Source: Taenia hydatigena
Lineage: Eukaryota > Platyhelminthes > Cestoda > Cyclophyllidea > Taeniidae
Assembly (NCBI GenBank): GCA_036345935.2
Contig: JADWOT020000009.1
Location: 14,813,556 to 14,877,555 of the forward strand
Direction of reading: 5' to 3'
Length of the DNA stretch: 64,000 nt
Shown in pieces: positions 23,627 through 36,620 of this stretch (positions are counted from its first letter, which is position 1; each line of letters opens with the position of its first letter). Below the pieces are notes generated by a model. That model saw only the letters and a list, made by a program, of their open reading frames with translations. It did not search any database and was not told the DNA's origin. A program made the translations under genes and the position numbers.

Positions 23627-25351
23627 TTACATTAAGGTTAACCACAGCATTAGGACCATAGAAGTGAATGTAGCTGCAGTGGCCAAAACGCTGGAGGCAG
23701 TCTGATCGTTCGCGGTGGTCGCGGGTAATGAAGCAGAGCCTGCTGAGGTTATCATTACATTCACGCCTTCTCCCTCTACGAAAAACAGCAAGTTTTGCCC
23801 ATCATAACTTTTACCACCCATGTATCAACTAATTGCTAATTATGCATTATAGAACGATCGCGGCTACTTCATTAAGTGCGCCTAACTTCGTAAAAATAAA
23901 GGGAACTATTTATGTGTTTATTTCTGTTAAACCTTGTCATTTCTAATAACACCTTGAAATTCGATAAAGGCACTAGAAGTGCCTCACCTTCTTTCAAAGG
24001 TGGTGTAGTTATGCTGGCTTCTTTGCTATAGTTGCCGATTTTTTCCCTCATTCCCAAATCATTCTGCAGCGTGCGTGCAGTAACAGCGGCAGAAACAACT
24101 CTTCCCGGCTTCAAGCCCGTGATGACATAGCTTCTAGCTGAGGAGGTATAAAAGGCGCCAAATTGTTTATCTTCGAGATAGCAAGAAGTGACATAGCCAG
24201 TGATATTTCCGTTGGATTTGGGTGGCGAATCCTACGTCATCTTCACTATGCTTGAGTCAATTACATGCATCTGCACGTCTTGGAGAGCATCCTGATCTGC
24301 ACCAACAAAAAGTAATGATTTGTCATTACCTTTAGGCGGGCAGTAAAGCCTCATATGTCACAGTGGGCTCTCATGTGTCGCCCATTAATGGGGATAAAAC
24401 GTGAAGTGGTCAAGCATCAGGGCAGGCAGAGGAACAGCCAAGATTACTTCAGGATTATGAAGGACTGCGCACCACGCTTTAGTTGACGATGAGGCGGTCA
24501 ACAAGCTAAAAATGTCATGCAAGACAACCCTATTGCATGCCATTCCACATTACACGTACTTCACAATGTTACGATTGCAGGCTTCATTAAAACCCCGAAG
24601 CTACCTAATCATCTTTCAACGCGCTTGGGTTTGTGTATCGAAGTGGTTAAAATGATATCACACAAAAGTTATTTAGAGCCAACTTTTGCATATTTACAGC
24701 AATCTATAGGAGGTACTTATACAAAGACAGCTATTTAAAAATGAAGTAATTTGTCTTTACTGATTCCGCTACCGCATAGGCCTTTAGTCCAAACAGAGAC
24801 TAAAGCACATGTCTCTGCCGTTTGACAGGGTAATAGTGAGTTATAACATTTGGCGGAATCCTATGCACCTTATGGTTCTCCTCACATTACCAATTGCAAT
24901 GAATTTTGTCGTCTTAACCTTACCTGAGACATTAATTCTGACTGTCTCTTGCATGATGCCACCCAACTGAAACAATAGTGCGTTTCAGCGGGTTTCTTTT
25001 ACCAACCTTGGTTCATGCCCCACATGTGATACCCAAGTAAATACACTGAAACGCGATAAAGTTAGACAAAGTCCTACTTATTACAAAGGCAATTTAGCAA
25101 TTTAGCAGCAGCTGTGATACCAAGGAAACGGACGTGTCTGCTCATCGGTACCAAGTCGATTTAACTGAGACGTGATGTGATGCAAAGTCCAATGTTAGAT
25201 TCACGGGTATAGCAAATACCCTCATATGTGAACATTTAAAAGTATCTACAGACTAGAGTGAAGCATAAGGATGTGACTTACGGATTGGCGGTGTGAACAC
25301 TCCATGCAAGACCGAAGGTACCAATAAGATTAGGCTTATCTGAAGCAACAT
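23627..25351 (-). pseudogene. Second FnIII antigen gene, nonsense codon at the FnIII Trp
   Basis: Exons on the minus strand: 25351-25282 (70 nt), 24296-23988 (309 nt) and 23775-23627 (149 nt), all joined in phase 1; 528 nt in total including the normal TAA. Exon 1 is a signal peptide (MLLQISLILLVPSVLHGVFT). Exon 2 is an FnIII domain ending VITGLKPGRVVSAAVTAR..., with EASITTPPLK at its end. Exon 3 has a Ser/Ala/Thr linker and hydrophobic tail (AATFTSMVLMLWLTLM). The codon at 24234-24232 is TAG exactly where the family has Trp (VSWEPP in gene 1; here KMT-stop-DSPP). All splice sites, the signal peptide and the tail are intact, so this is a young null allele or pseudogene, or a TGG-to-TAG base-call error. 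The intron near 25.14 kb aligns with that of gene 1 near 14.64 kb (GATTTRACTGNGAYGTGATG). Confidence 0.8.
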
Positions 25352-25389
25352 CACTCCTCAAGAAATAACTTACATTTACACCCCACACG

Positions 25390-25421
25390 CACGTGTGCTT
25401 ATAAACGTGCTTTAAACCAAT
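25390..25421 (-). promoter_or_regulatory. Promoter of FnIII antigen gene 2
   Basis: CACGTG at 25390-25395, a TATA element (TTTATAAG on the minus strand, 25398-25405) 47 bp upstream of the ATG, and CCAAT at 25417-25421. The layout matches gene 1, where the TATA is 51 bp upstream. Confidence 0.6.
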
Positions 25422-25611
25422 GAAATGGTTCTCTCTTGACCTACGAAACAGTCTGTCTGCATACACGCACACCGCAAACTCCTAGATTGTTGGGTTGTTT
25501 GAGCCAGTGTGCTGCGTAGTCTGGTGAGGATGCCTGCTCTAGCAGCATAGCGTTCACCCTCAACTATGTAATTAGCTACAATATTGTCGGTAAGTAATTT
25601 GCGCAGACTTA

Positions 25612-25770
25612 CAAAAAAAGTTGGCATGAGCACCAAATCCATGAAAGTAAATTGGTTAGCAGTAACAGAATCAGTGAATGAGGATCCGTCGTTTGCAGTG
25701 ATTGCAGTGGCTGACGCCGAGCCATTGGCTTGGGCATTGCAGAATTGGTAGTAGATACACTCAAAGTATA
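25612..25770 (-). pseudogene. Orphan FnIII-antigen exon 3 relic
   Basis: A minus-strand frame with NGSASATAITANDGSSF and a hydrophobic FTFMDLVLMPTFF resembles exon 3 of gene 2 (GSASLPATTANDQTAS, FTSMVLMLWLTLM). The stop codon at the family position is missing and the frame runs on. It sits just upstream of the gene 2 promoter, so it looks like the tail of a lost neighbouring tandem copy. Confidence 0.5.
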
Positions 25771-25959
25771 ACTCTTCCTCCTCCATTTAACTTTGTACAA
25801 ACTATCATAATATGTTAATTCCAACATGTCAAAGATCTCGTGGTAGTGCATAGTAGATGAGTATATTTCGCTGTTTGTGGCCGTTTTCATGGTGGGAAAC
25901 GATGGGGAAACAGTAGCCAAGGAGCACTGGTCTAGGCTTCCATCCAATTTAAGTGGTCA

Positions 25960-26680
25960 ATTTTGATCTCTGAGCTAGTTATTTATAAAACGACTAGAAT
26001 TGACTAATCTTCTGAGCATTTGAGCATAGTGAAACTGCACCAAATTACAAGTTCACTGAGCACATTAGCGATGTTAAGGTGGGTTTTATTGATCTAAGTT
26101 GTGGAATTGACATTGAGCCCGATTGAGCGGTCCATGGCATATCTAGGAATAAGCATGGACAAAAGTGATGAGATGAATTGTCACCTGCCATAGTTGGAAA
26201 TAAGCCAGCATTCAGTGCAGGTACATACCCATCCAGCTACAAACTGTCATCCTGCTCTTACCGAGCTCCTTACTGGATGAAATTTCACGCCTGCATAACA
26301 ACTTTGATCACATGAAAACCTCATGGCCCGCCATTTCATTCTCAACTGACCACACATTAATAGAATTAAATAATCCATCTAGTAGTCTGTTTGGCTTTAC
26401 GAGCAAATTTAATCCATTGAGGCTGTTCTTTTATTCTGAGGCATAACCTTCAGGCCGTGCTGGTGGCTTCTAAGACTTTTTGCACGAGGGTAAGTAGCCT
26501 ATCCTTCCGTGGTACTGCGTTCATGAGGTTCATTGGGAACCTGTTGGATTCCCTCATATTCGATGAACTTGTTATTAGCCAGAGCTGAATTGACCTTGCA
26601 CAAGTCACCAACACGAGCAGATGCAATTCTAACTCATGCGAATCGACTAAGAGTGCAGCTAACCCTGTATCAAGCCTGAG
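25960..26680. other. Intergenic, no gene recognised
   Basis: I looked for an exon 2 (FnIII) to go with the exon 3 relic at 25.6-25.8 kb and did not find one. Confidence 0.35.
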
Positions 26681-26689
26681 GCAAAGGCG

Positions 26690-26850
26690 AAGCGAAGAGG
26701 GTGAAAGAAAACGATGGATGATGAGCGTTAATGTGAAGGTAGAGAGGACATCAGGTGAGCGTGTGACTGAGTCATCGTGAACTCGTGCACCATCGGCTCA
26801 CGCGTGGGCGCACGCACACCAGCCATGTGATCTGGCGCCATCACTTGAAG
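26690..26850 (+). repeat. Dispersed repeat R1, direct copy
   Basis: CATCAGGTGAGCGTGTGAC, CACGCGTGGGCGCACGCACA and CCAGCCATGTGATCTGG follow the R1 order seen at 16.5 and 19.1 kb. Strongly diverged. Confidence 0.5.
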
Positions 26851-27294
26851 TACTGGATCAAGTCCACTTTATGGCATCAAACAACGCCGTGCATAAATAG
26901 CAATTCTTGAGGGATTGAAGACTTAGATGGGAAAGGTTTTCTTGCTGCAAATGAGGCAAAGAATGCTACAACGGTGCTTGGTATTTTTGTTTATCTCGAT
27001 GAGAAAGACTTGTTCGGTACTCCTGTCTGCGTTTTTTAACCAGGACGAATAAGTCAAAGCGTTATAGCAAGCCTACTAAGCTTCATGAACAAAATATCAA
27101 TTGCCAAAAATAAACCAAAACAAAACTTCGATAGTTTTATACAGATATTCTAAGCAAGACTGTCCATAAAACCCTTCAGATTAGCTAATTATGTGGACAT
27201 TAGGATTAATTTTAGCTTTTAAGAGTCGCTTCAGCACCCTTTTAGCTGTCACCATCACAGCCAAAAAAACTTTCTGGCGTTTCATTTCGCCACA

Positions 27295-27490
27295 GTCAAG
27301 CACACCCATGAAGATGGTCCGCCCACAGATCACATGGCTAGTCTGCATGCGCTCACGCGTTAGCTGATGGCAAAAGTTCGCTTTGGCCCTGTTACACCCT
27401 CACCTGAAGACCTCTGTTTATACAATGATCTTCATTACTTCTTGTCTTATTTTATCCCCAACGTATCCTCTTTATTTTGAGCTGAATTAA
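27295..27490 (-). repeat. Dispersed repeat R1, inverted copy
   Basis: GTCCGCCCACAGATCACATGG, GCATGCGCTCACGCGTTAGC and ACACCCTCACCTGAAGACC form the reverse complement of R1. Partner of the next copy at 28.05 kb, with which it shares CGCCCACAGATCACATGGCT. Confidence 0.55.
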
Positions 27491-28044
27491 GGTGCAGAAT
27501 TCGCTTCCGTCTTAAGTTTCCTATTTATTACCGAGACTTATCGTTCGTGCCGCAAAATCTATCCGCACCCCTCGGATGTTATTACTTCAGCTAATGATTT
27601 CCACACACTTTGCAACATCAGACAATCCCGTGTGAAAAAGCAGCTTTTGCAAAAAGCATAGAGAATGAAGGGTTTTTGCTGTTTATAGGGGCACAGCTTA
27701 CTACGGCGGTGGATGTGCAGCAATGTTTTCAATGAGAAGGCTTTGTTATGTTCGAATTTGTTTGCATTTTTAAAACAATGTTAAAGATTTAACGTCTCAT
27801 CTCAACCTTACATAATTTCATAAAAGAAAAAGAGCTTGAAAGCTAAAGAAAAGGGGGATTCAACAACTTTGATAACGCTGTCCAGATCAAAGCAGTTGAT
27901 TTAATGCTATTCGTAGAAATTTTGCTCCCATTATTATATTATATTACCATATTATAAGCAAAATATTTGGATAGTGTTGCACGCCTCCAAATGAAAGGGT
28001 TTTACAGAGGCGGTGAGGCATTCTCAGAACCGGGATTGCATCCT

Positions 28045-28225
28045 AGTGCGCCCACAGATCACATGGCTGATGTGCATGCGCCCACGTGTCAGCCTTGGAC
28101 TCACGACTTACGTTGGCTTAGTCATACGCCCACATTATGACCTCTGTGGTTTCATAATGGCCCTCATCATTCTCGACTCTACCTCTTCTCTTAACTCCTC
28201 TTCTAAATCACATTGGATGCAGAGT
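28045..28225 (-). repeat. Dispersed repeat R1, inverted copy
   Basis: GCGCCCACAGATCACATGGC, GTGCATGCGCCCACGTGTCA and ACGTTGGCTTAGTCATACGC match the R1 reverse complement. The ORF over it (28013-28228) is incidental. Confidence 0.55.
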
Positions 28226-31200
28226 TAGCTGCTGACTTAGACTCTGTAATATCATGGACTAATACGGGGTAAAATTGCCAACTGATTGTTTATTAAACAA
28301 GGTGCAAGCTAGTGATCGTAGTGCCTTGGTTCCTCATTAATGGCGTGATAAGCTAAATTGGCATGGAAAAATGTGATACTTACTTCCATGCAGAAGGACA
28401 TGGTTCGAAGGGCATGCTGCAATGCCTAAACACAGCCTCCATTACTGAAATGTTCGCCTAGCTAACGACCGAAGCATCGGCCTATTATACCAAACCTGTC
28501 AAGACGTGGTCTCTTGGGTGTGAAACACTTGGACGCGAGGTCTTCATATGGACTAAATGATTCTTAAACTTTCCTTACTAGTGCAATGCTTTGCGAGGAT
28601 TGTTAATGTTCCGTCAGACTTGGGCGCCTAATTCAACCGATGTACCACCTGCACCTCTCATGTTTGTCACAAATACGCGAAGTTCTATGTCAGGTAAGGC
28701 GATGGAGCTAAAAATTGTTCCGTCAAATGCCAGAATATGAGTTAATAGACGCAAGATTTAATACGATCCCGAAAATCAGTATTAAAAGTGCATGGGTCTT
28801 TCTTATTTACTAGCGGCTTATCAGTAGAATTTTAACTATCAAATGAATTGTTACAAAACGCGTCCGCACCAGTCACGACAGATAGTGTCAGATGTTTTCG
28901 AAAAGGCGCTGTTTTCTTCACTTTCGTTTAATACGCTGTTAATTACCCTGCGCATGGACCAAGATGGTGAGGTGCAATTGCGCCTGACCGTGATAGCACT
29001 GAACTGGCATGGAGAAGACAGGTAGAGTCGTGGTTCGTGGATCAACAAGTTCACCATCTACTCATTGTGGCATGTCAGGCATGGACCTCTGTCCAAGCGA
29101 CGGCAGGATAAACCAAAATTAGCCACCTCAAACAGTCCTATCATGTGATAGCGGAAAGGCGAAAGAGATCTGGACATGGTAGCGGTAGCAGCTGGATGAT
29201 GATCAATTGTGTCTACTTTTGTCTGCCAAGTCGGCTACCTTTAAGAGAAAAGAATGAGAGGGGGAGCAAAACGGAAGGAGGAGAAAAAAGAACGAAAGGG
29301 AGAAGACATGAAGGGTATGCGTGAATGTAAAGAGTGCGCATTTGTCTCCCCCCTGGAATGATCATTTGTATGTAGGCTCTAAGGTTCAAGGCAAATAACC
29401 TACTGATGCGACGACCACAGCGCTGTCCAGACGCCAAGGTCGAGTAGACTGTGGTCACAATCTGAATGGAAGAATAAGGGTAACCAGTGTTCATTCACAA
29501 GCTAATTAGGAAAGACTGAGCGTGAGGTGACCCACCGTGTGTCAAATGGATGTCAAACCATCCACTGCGAGATCAATTTCGAATTTGTGAAATAAAGCAG
29601 GAAGCGATTGACTGCTGCAGATTACTGGCAGCAGCAACCGCACCCATGGACGCGTGTGTGGACACACACAGAGGAGAGATATTTGAAATGTGATTTAGAC
29701 ATGCATTCCAGTCTCCTTCCTCGATTCTCATTTCGACACGTGCTATTTAATGAACAACTACTCGAAGAAGATCTAGAAACACCGATAACAACTAAAATAA
29801 CGCTGAAATTAGATTGAGATGCTTGAAGATAAAAATCCACAAATGGTCGCAAAGGGAAGGAAGGAACTAGAAGAGAGGAAGTGAGGCAGTGAGGAGGGGC
29901 CAGAGTGAAGTAAGGCGTAGCCGCTCTCACAAAGCAGGCATCTAGGTGCACTTGCGGCAGTTAAAACCACTCGTAACAGCCACAATCAGAGCCGCTGGTG
30001 CAATAATTGGGATTGTGAAAGTGTGTGCTTGGGGCCAACTTCGGCAGCTTGTTCTGTGGAGATAACATTTACGAGGCATTGCACAGCGACATAAGTACCA
30101 ACTGGACAGAGTCTGCATGTTGCAGCAGTTTGTCTGTTTGTTTGTACCCAACCATCCAGCCAAGTAAGCAACTGACTAAGCGACCGAACATGCAGTGGAT
30201 CAGCGAATCCACCCAACCATCTACCCTGGGCAATTAGCAGATCCCAAGAGACGGCCTGAATCTTTGGCCTCGAATCCTCATTTTTGGCCACCTCCGAGCC
30301 CTCTGATGCTTCAATTGTTTCGCAAAATTGTAAGCATCATTTTATTTCCATTCATTCTCATGTAGGAATGAATTTCGGCTTTTGCACGAGTAGATCCTTA
30401 CAAAACTCTCTATTTCTGCTATTTTTATTCGCACAGAAAAGAGGAGAAGCGCAAACAAGAAGCCAGGCTCCTCATGATTTTCATTTAAGACGAATGATAG
30501 GTCTTTTTTGGAAAGATGCGGTGAACTGCCTTCTCTCTCTCTCTCTCCATCTCTAGCTTTTGCGGATTTTTGCGTGTGGACTTAGCAAACTACTAAACTT
30601 AAAACTGGATACAGGATTTGTTTTGTGACCAAGAGTTTTGTCACGTAGATGGCGAAAAATATCGATAATACATCGCACATTTTTGTCGCTAGAACGGTTG
30701 AATTTCGGATTGACTGGGTTCGAGGCGAACAACAACAGCGATCCGATGAGTCCAATGACGCGCGAAAGGGGTGTTTGAAGCCAGCTTCTAAGCCAATAGA
30801 TGCGGTCATTCGGACTCACTCATGCGTCTCTTAGCTAACGCAAGTTGAACTGCACATTTAACCACTGGAAGCACTATCCAGGCGGCTCGAACATCTGCCT
30901 TGTTGCTTCGCACAGCAATAACTCCTATGCCGACGTCGCGATCCCAGTTCGTGGCGGCCGAAGAGTGGTGGTGAGCTTACGCAGCAAAGAACTGTCCGGA
31001 GGCTCAATCACTATTGTCCACTCTTGGCAAATTTTCAACCTCAAACTGACTGCTAGTGGAGCAAAGTTAGATTCCAACTGACCCAAATCAGCCTCTAAGA
31101 GTTGCGTATGCCATGTTAAGGAATTGGTGCATCAAGCGACCATTAATTATATTCGTCTCTGACAGCTCACCTTTAGAGGCCATAACAATTAAAGAGCCTC

Positions 31201-34200
31201 TACTACAATTAAGGTGGTGCCCAAATAAAGTAATGGGTCTTTCGGCGGGACAATGCAGTAGCCCACAATTCGCAGATGAACAGATGGTCTTTACCCTAAC
31301 CGTTTTTTGTCTTAACAAAGAATCACCTCAGGAGACTTCTGCAGATCATCGAATGTGCTGATACTTATTCCACCTTAGTAAAGTGACAGCGCACAATTTC
31401 AGGGAGTAGTGTGTGAGAACACAGCCTTGAACTTCTCTTACACCTCAATTAGTCCACGTGACAAATAAGACATTGATCGATAAAGGAAAGAAGGTGAGCA
31501 TTTCGTTGGTCCCCAGGCCAGTAGCATAGAGCTGTCACACTAGTCCCTTATCCTCCCCTCCCTCCCCAGCTCTTCATCAAAACTTTCAGGAATGACTGAC
31601 GCATTGCAATGGCAACAGCAATGAATGAAGCCGATGTAACTGAGGCTGAAGTGTGTTCGCTGTGGGATGTACTGGCGCCATTCTGCATTTTGTCTCGTAG
31701 ACTTCTTAATCCATCGTACCATTCAACGCAAAAGATCAACCACGATGGATGTTGAAAAGCAGATAAAGGGGTCTTAACGACACAACGACTGTGTGGGACT
31801 TTTTAATGCCCTACTATTCCGCGCGATCCTTTATGTATGACGAAAATGAAACTACTACCAGACAATTTTCTCGATTTGCGCCTTTGAACCACAAAAATGC
31901 AACTTTATTGTCACTGGCGTAAACTTCTGTTACGATGGCTTTCTCAATGATGACATCCTATTCGCCATTCCTCTCAGGCCTGTCAGCGGCCGCTAGCATC
32001 GACTACGACTAGTTACAAATGCAACCATCAGTGGGTACACTTGGCATTGGCTATTTCATTCTTCTTAAAGCGGAAGCTTAATGTGTGGGTGTTATAGAAA
32101 TGGCTAATTATAACTTGACATCTAACGAAGGTCGAATGACCGCAAACGTTGCCTGTTATGCCTTGTAGAATGAAACGAATAAGCCCTCATTCATTCCAGC
32201 AGTATCAAAGTGATCATTGCAGCGAGGAAGCCCAAGGCGCACTTTTGATAGCATAAGAGCTACGCACCTGAAGTGTCACAATAAAGATTTATTTTGGATA
32301 AGATAAGCTAATCTAGTAGTGACAGCTGTCTTCTCTACTCTTCATGGGCCTAGGCAAAGATAAAACCTCCCTAGTCGAAAAAGCCAACACTTGACTTAAT
32401 CTATCAACAATCTTTTAAGTACCGCCAAAAACCGACACTCCTGTTGAAGAAATAATCAGAGTAGACAGTTGAAATGCTTACAAGTTACGAAGACAAGAGG
32501 TATCGTTTTCTTAATGGCGCGATACTTAACGGCGACACTGTCTGCCACAGTAAACTTCTTGCTAACTTGCATGAATCAAATCACAATGACTTCTGTTTGC
32601 TGACTTTGGTATTTGCTGCACAGCCGAAATAAATTTTACCGATTTTCCACAGAAGACGTTCAAAAGAGAACAAAATCTCGGTGATGTGGAATATGACATC
32701 TTATTTGGTTTTCATGAACGAAATTACAATTAATTCACTTAAACCGGTACCAGGATTACCTCAATATGATGCAGAACTGGAATAAAACAATGAGTCTTCA
32801 AATTACACATCGTCTACAACTGTCCAGTTTTTCTAAATGCAAAGTCGCGAAAGTGTTTTTTGTGAATAAAGGAATAACAAGTGCCTCTCAATGTCACAAG
32901 CCTCGCACTTTTGCAAATGTCCGAATTCGTGGTTAAGGGTGCACAAAGCGCAAAATAGACTTGACTAGGAAATGCTTTAGTCAGAAGCATTGTAGAGGAG
33001 TCATTGCAGTTCTGTTATCTCCGCTACAGTAATGCATCGGTGATGAAGCAAACCCACTGATCACCAAAATTGAATGCCTAATGCACACTGCTATAATAAT
33101 ATTGAGGTGTACTTTCAACTTTTCTGATTAATCTCTGTTCGTTTTTATTTCTCTTGCAAGGTACAGATTAACGCTCCTGGAGTCTGTAAAGCCAGGGCTA
33201 CCAAAACACCTTTAAGCAAGAAGATAATTCTACCTTTCTTTGGGACACAAAATCTCGAACAATGCCGAGGCAGGAAGATGGTGCATCAAAATATCTGAAT
33301 TCACAGACTTGGTTTAAGATGGTTGAGGTCGAATTGAACATAATATCGTAGCTGAAAGTGCGATTTTTATTCACGGATTGTGCTTCTCTCTAGTTGCTCA
33401 TTTCAAATGTGCTTCTCTCCATGCCAACTGTGTCTACACTTCACGTGGAATGACTAACAACGCTGTAATCACCCAAACATGTGGGTCTGTTCAAAAAGTA
33501 GAAATTAAACATTTTAATTTGCCATTTCGTTTTCTACAGCATATCAAGCGCGAATAGTGTAGGCAAGCGGGTGTTTTGGAGAGCGTCAGAGGAGATGAGC
33601 TGACAGTTCGCCAAGGAGCAAGCTCTATGAACAGAATGGTGAGCTGCAGACGAGAAGGAGTTGCAAGTGTACAAAAAACATCGACAAGCCTTCTACTGTC
33701 TAAGGCAATAGCTCTTATCCGCTTCGATTCCAACGCACATTAATTACCGACATTACATTCTCAATGAGTTAATCAAAACTGTCAATTAATTAAATAGCGG
33801 TTATTTTGAACTATTTATTATTTCACTGACACTAAAGCAATGCATTCGCTAACTTAACGTCTTGATGAAGCATTGTGGCAAAGTAAATAGCAATCCTCAA
33901 AACAAATGTCCTTTATTCCTTCCTATTTTGCATTTTATTTTAAAAACGATCTATTACAGAAGCAACTTCCTAAATAGAGCTACAAGTTAGTTGACGGATC
34001 ATCAGAATACATTAGAGAGTTTATTTTCGTCATGAAATTTTTATGCCTTACACTCTGGACTGGTGTGCGCAATATGCTAGTGTGCAGCACGAGATTTGAT
34101 TTGGGTAAGAGGCTTTTGACAAACACAGATGTGATAGAGGATGTATCGCAATTTCGCCCCATCTAGACGGATGGCAGGAAAGGCAAGAAATGTGTCAGTA

Positions 34201-34820
34201 TTAAATCCATCCCATTGCTCAATGGGCATGAGGGTTGAAGGCGGAGAACTTAACGTGGAATAAGATACCCTGGTGGCAATCCTAGTAATCCTCATCTCGT
34301 TTAACTATGATATGAGCATGGAAGAGTGGTTTGGACCTAACAAACGTGACCATCCACTTCATTTCTGACACCGAAGTATGAGCAGAAGCCTTCGTGCCTT
34401 GCCAACTCCCTCCAAGATCTGTGTTTGGCTGCGATAGACACTGGTTTCATCACTAATACCGACCTGGTTCAGTGTTGTCACCTCGTCATCAGCGAAAAAG
34501 ATAGGACTCTCGACCATAACTTCATTCATTTCGCCACAGAGCGAGTCAGAATGACGAGAAGTATGCTAGGAAACTGTAATGGAAGGTGCTTGCCATGGCT
34601 TATTCGTATATGGAGTCATGGCTGGACAAGCATTGAGTGCGGTCGCGCATTTTGACCACCCAGTATGGTTTAGATGTTCTGCGGCACAAAGGCAAATTAT
34701 CTCCGCCAGCTGATCACGCAGCCTCATTTCGTTGCATGTCCAAAAGTCGGTCGGATTCAATGCTCTCTATTCAGTTGTTAGTTTAATTACTGTAGAACTT
34801 AATTAATAATGTCAAACGAA
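28226..34820. other. Gene-poor stretch, no gene supported
   Basis: The 29.9-31.1 kb part is slightly GC-richer and has a 78-codon frame at 30845-31081 (contains DVAIPVRGGRRVVVSLRS) with coding-like composition. The upstream acceptor is weak and there is no recognisable domain. A TC dinucleotide run lies at 30534-30547. A minus-strand hydrophobic frame near 31.55-31.70 kb (SASVTSASFIAVAIAM) recalls an FnIII-family tail but lacks splice support. Nothing else seen. Confidence 0.4.
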
Positions 34821-34824
34821 TGGG

Positions 34825-34985
34825 ACGGTAGTGCGTTTTGGGAGATCAGAATGCAATATTTTGCTTAAAGGAAGTCGTCAAAGCCTTAGCCTTTTTAATA
34901 TTCTCGTCATGGTTATTGTGATGTTCCAGTAAATGAAATGAATTAGTAAGTATAATAGCCCCTTGGCTGCCTCATTTTAGAGCAT
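34825..34985 (+). repeat. Old copy of the VAL 3'-flank segment
   Basis: Shares GTGCGTTTNGGAGATCAGAA, TATCATGGTTRTTGYGATGT and GCCCCTTGGCTGCCTCAT with 41710-41835 in the left inverted-repeat arm, and so also with its mirror at 52.85-52.97 kb. An insertion of about 40 bp separates the matching parts. Confidence 0.6.
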
Positions 34986-36429
34986 GATTCCCATGCAGAT
35001 GAATAAAGAATTCGCAAATATTCACTATTATAGACATCTCAGCATTGCCTATAGCGACGCCATAATGACTGAAAGCAACACGATACCTTCCGTGGTGCAG
35101 CTCATCAAGTCTTTACCTTCCGCGGTATATGCATAATCATTTGTGGCACAACGAAGCGGCAAAGCGCTATTATTTGTAGCGCGAAGTTAAGGAGGTTACG
35201 ATGGACATGCTCGTTCACGCTATCTAATGTACTTCGCTACCTATTGAGTTTAAGTGGCAAAGACGCTATCTCATGCTACTATCGTCTCATTTACCTTGTT
35301 ATTATTTTCTTAGACACCTGCACCGTGCATCACACTTCTTCTCCAGCGGATTTGGTTTGGTCACATTTTGCGAAGTTAATGATAGCAAAGAAGGTTGTAG
35401 AGGTTTCATTGGTAGCAAATTCTGTCGTTTTGTCCACATGCGATTGATCTCAATGCGTGCGTGACTGAGTGCCCCGTAAAAATGCTTCCTAGATAAAAAG
35501 CAAATTAATTCATGAAACCCAGGAAAATATCGCAATAGGTTTGTTAAAAAGAGTTTAGCTTCGGTGGCCAATGCAATTCGACTAATTGAGAAGTTTGAAG
35601 TTACAGGTCCTCTGAGACGACTATTGCACCAACGTACTATCAGCTTCATTCCATTGTAGTTTCAGAATGCACGAATTTCTTCATCGTTCCAGTACGTATT
35701 GCCACGTCTTGCTTAATGCAGCGATAAAGTAAGAATATGGGAAACGATGCAGACTGTCAACAGCAATGCACTGGCATTTTTGAGATGTACCGAGCATAGG
35801 GTGTGGTTGATGAAAGGCGTTAAAACAAGTGATTGTTCCACTGCCTAATGCATTTGGAGGAATGACCGCTTTTACTATTCCATTTCACTAAAATGACTAC
35901 TCGTCGTTTTCCTTCCTTAAGGAAGTTTGGTGTTTTGTGTTTTGGTAAATGCTGCTAAGTCCCAGATAGTTAAATCCATTTTGGGGCAGTACTTCCTCCT
36001 TACTTAGCTCCCGTGCTTGTAAGTTACTATATCATTCTACTTTAACTACCTTTGCATCAGTGTTGATGCCAATGCTTAACTTAAAGCGATGTTTTGAACG
36101 GCCAGACCTAACAAACACTCAAGAGTCACAGGAAATCAAACGTGTTGTCGATTCTTTTGAGCAGATTCGTGGTTTCCCGACAAGCTGATTGTCATTCATT
36201 AGCAAAGTAGGGATTGGGAGTCTACACCACGTGCGTAGTGACAACAGTAACATGGGCATTGTTTATCAATTCCAAATAATTACCGTTGTGTCTGTGCGCA
36301 ATGAATTTTTTTTTTAATTTTGCTCATTACAAGAGTCCAATTTGAGTGAAGTGCCACCGGATTCGCAAATAGCATCTGTCCACGATCTGGAGATGGAAGT
36401 GAGGGAAATTACCCTTGTTTCCTTTAGAA

Positions 36430-36620
36430 CTTTAACCATTCGTAGTAGTAGTAGGAGTCATACCTTGGTGCGATTCGTAGTGTCGCTCAAACGGTATCCA
36501 ATCTACCTTATTTAGCAGACTGAGACCGAAGGCAGAGAGAGACAATAATATGATATCTTTGTAATGTTCAACAATTGATCATTAGTTGAGAAGGAGGGAT
36601 CATGAGCTGCCTAAGAGTAC
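36430..36620 (+). repeat. Segment repeated in inverted orientation at 44.4-44.6 kb
   Basis: TCAAACGGTATCCAATCTACC, GCAGACTGAGACCGAAGGCA and TATCTTTGTAATGTTCAAC have reverse-complement counterparts at 44440-44560. A TAG trinucleotide run lies at 36443-36454. Confidence 0.6.

Noticed and set aside
34566..34760. Minus-strand frame next to the old VAL 3'-flank copy, considered as a VAL relic
   Set aside because: No CAP signature, no Cys pattern and no matching exon boundaries.
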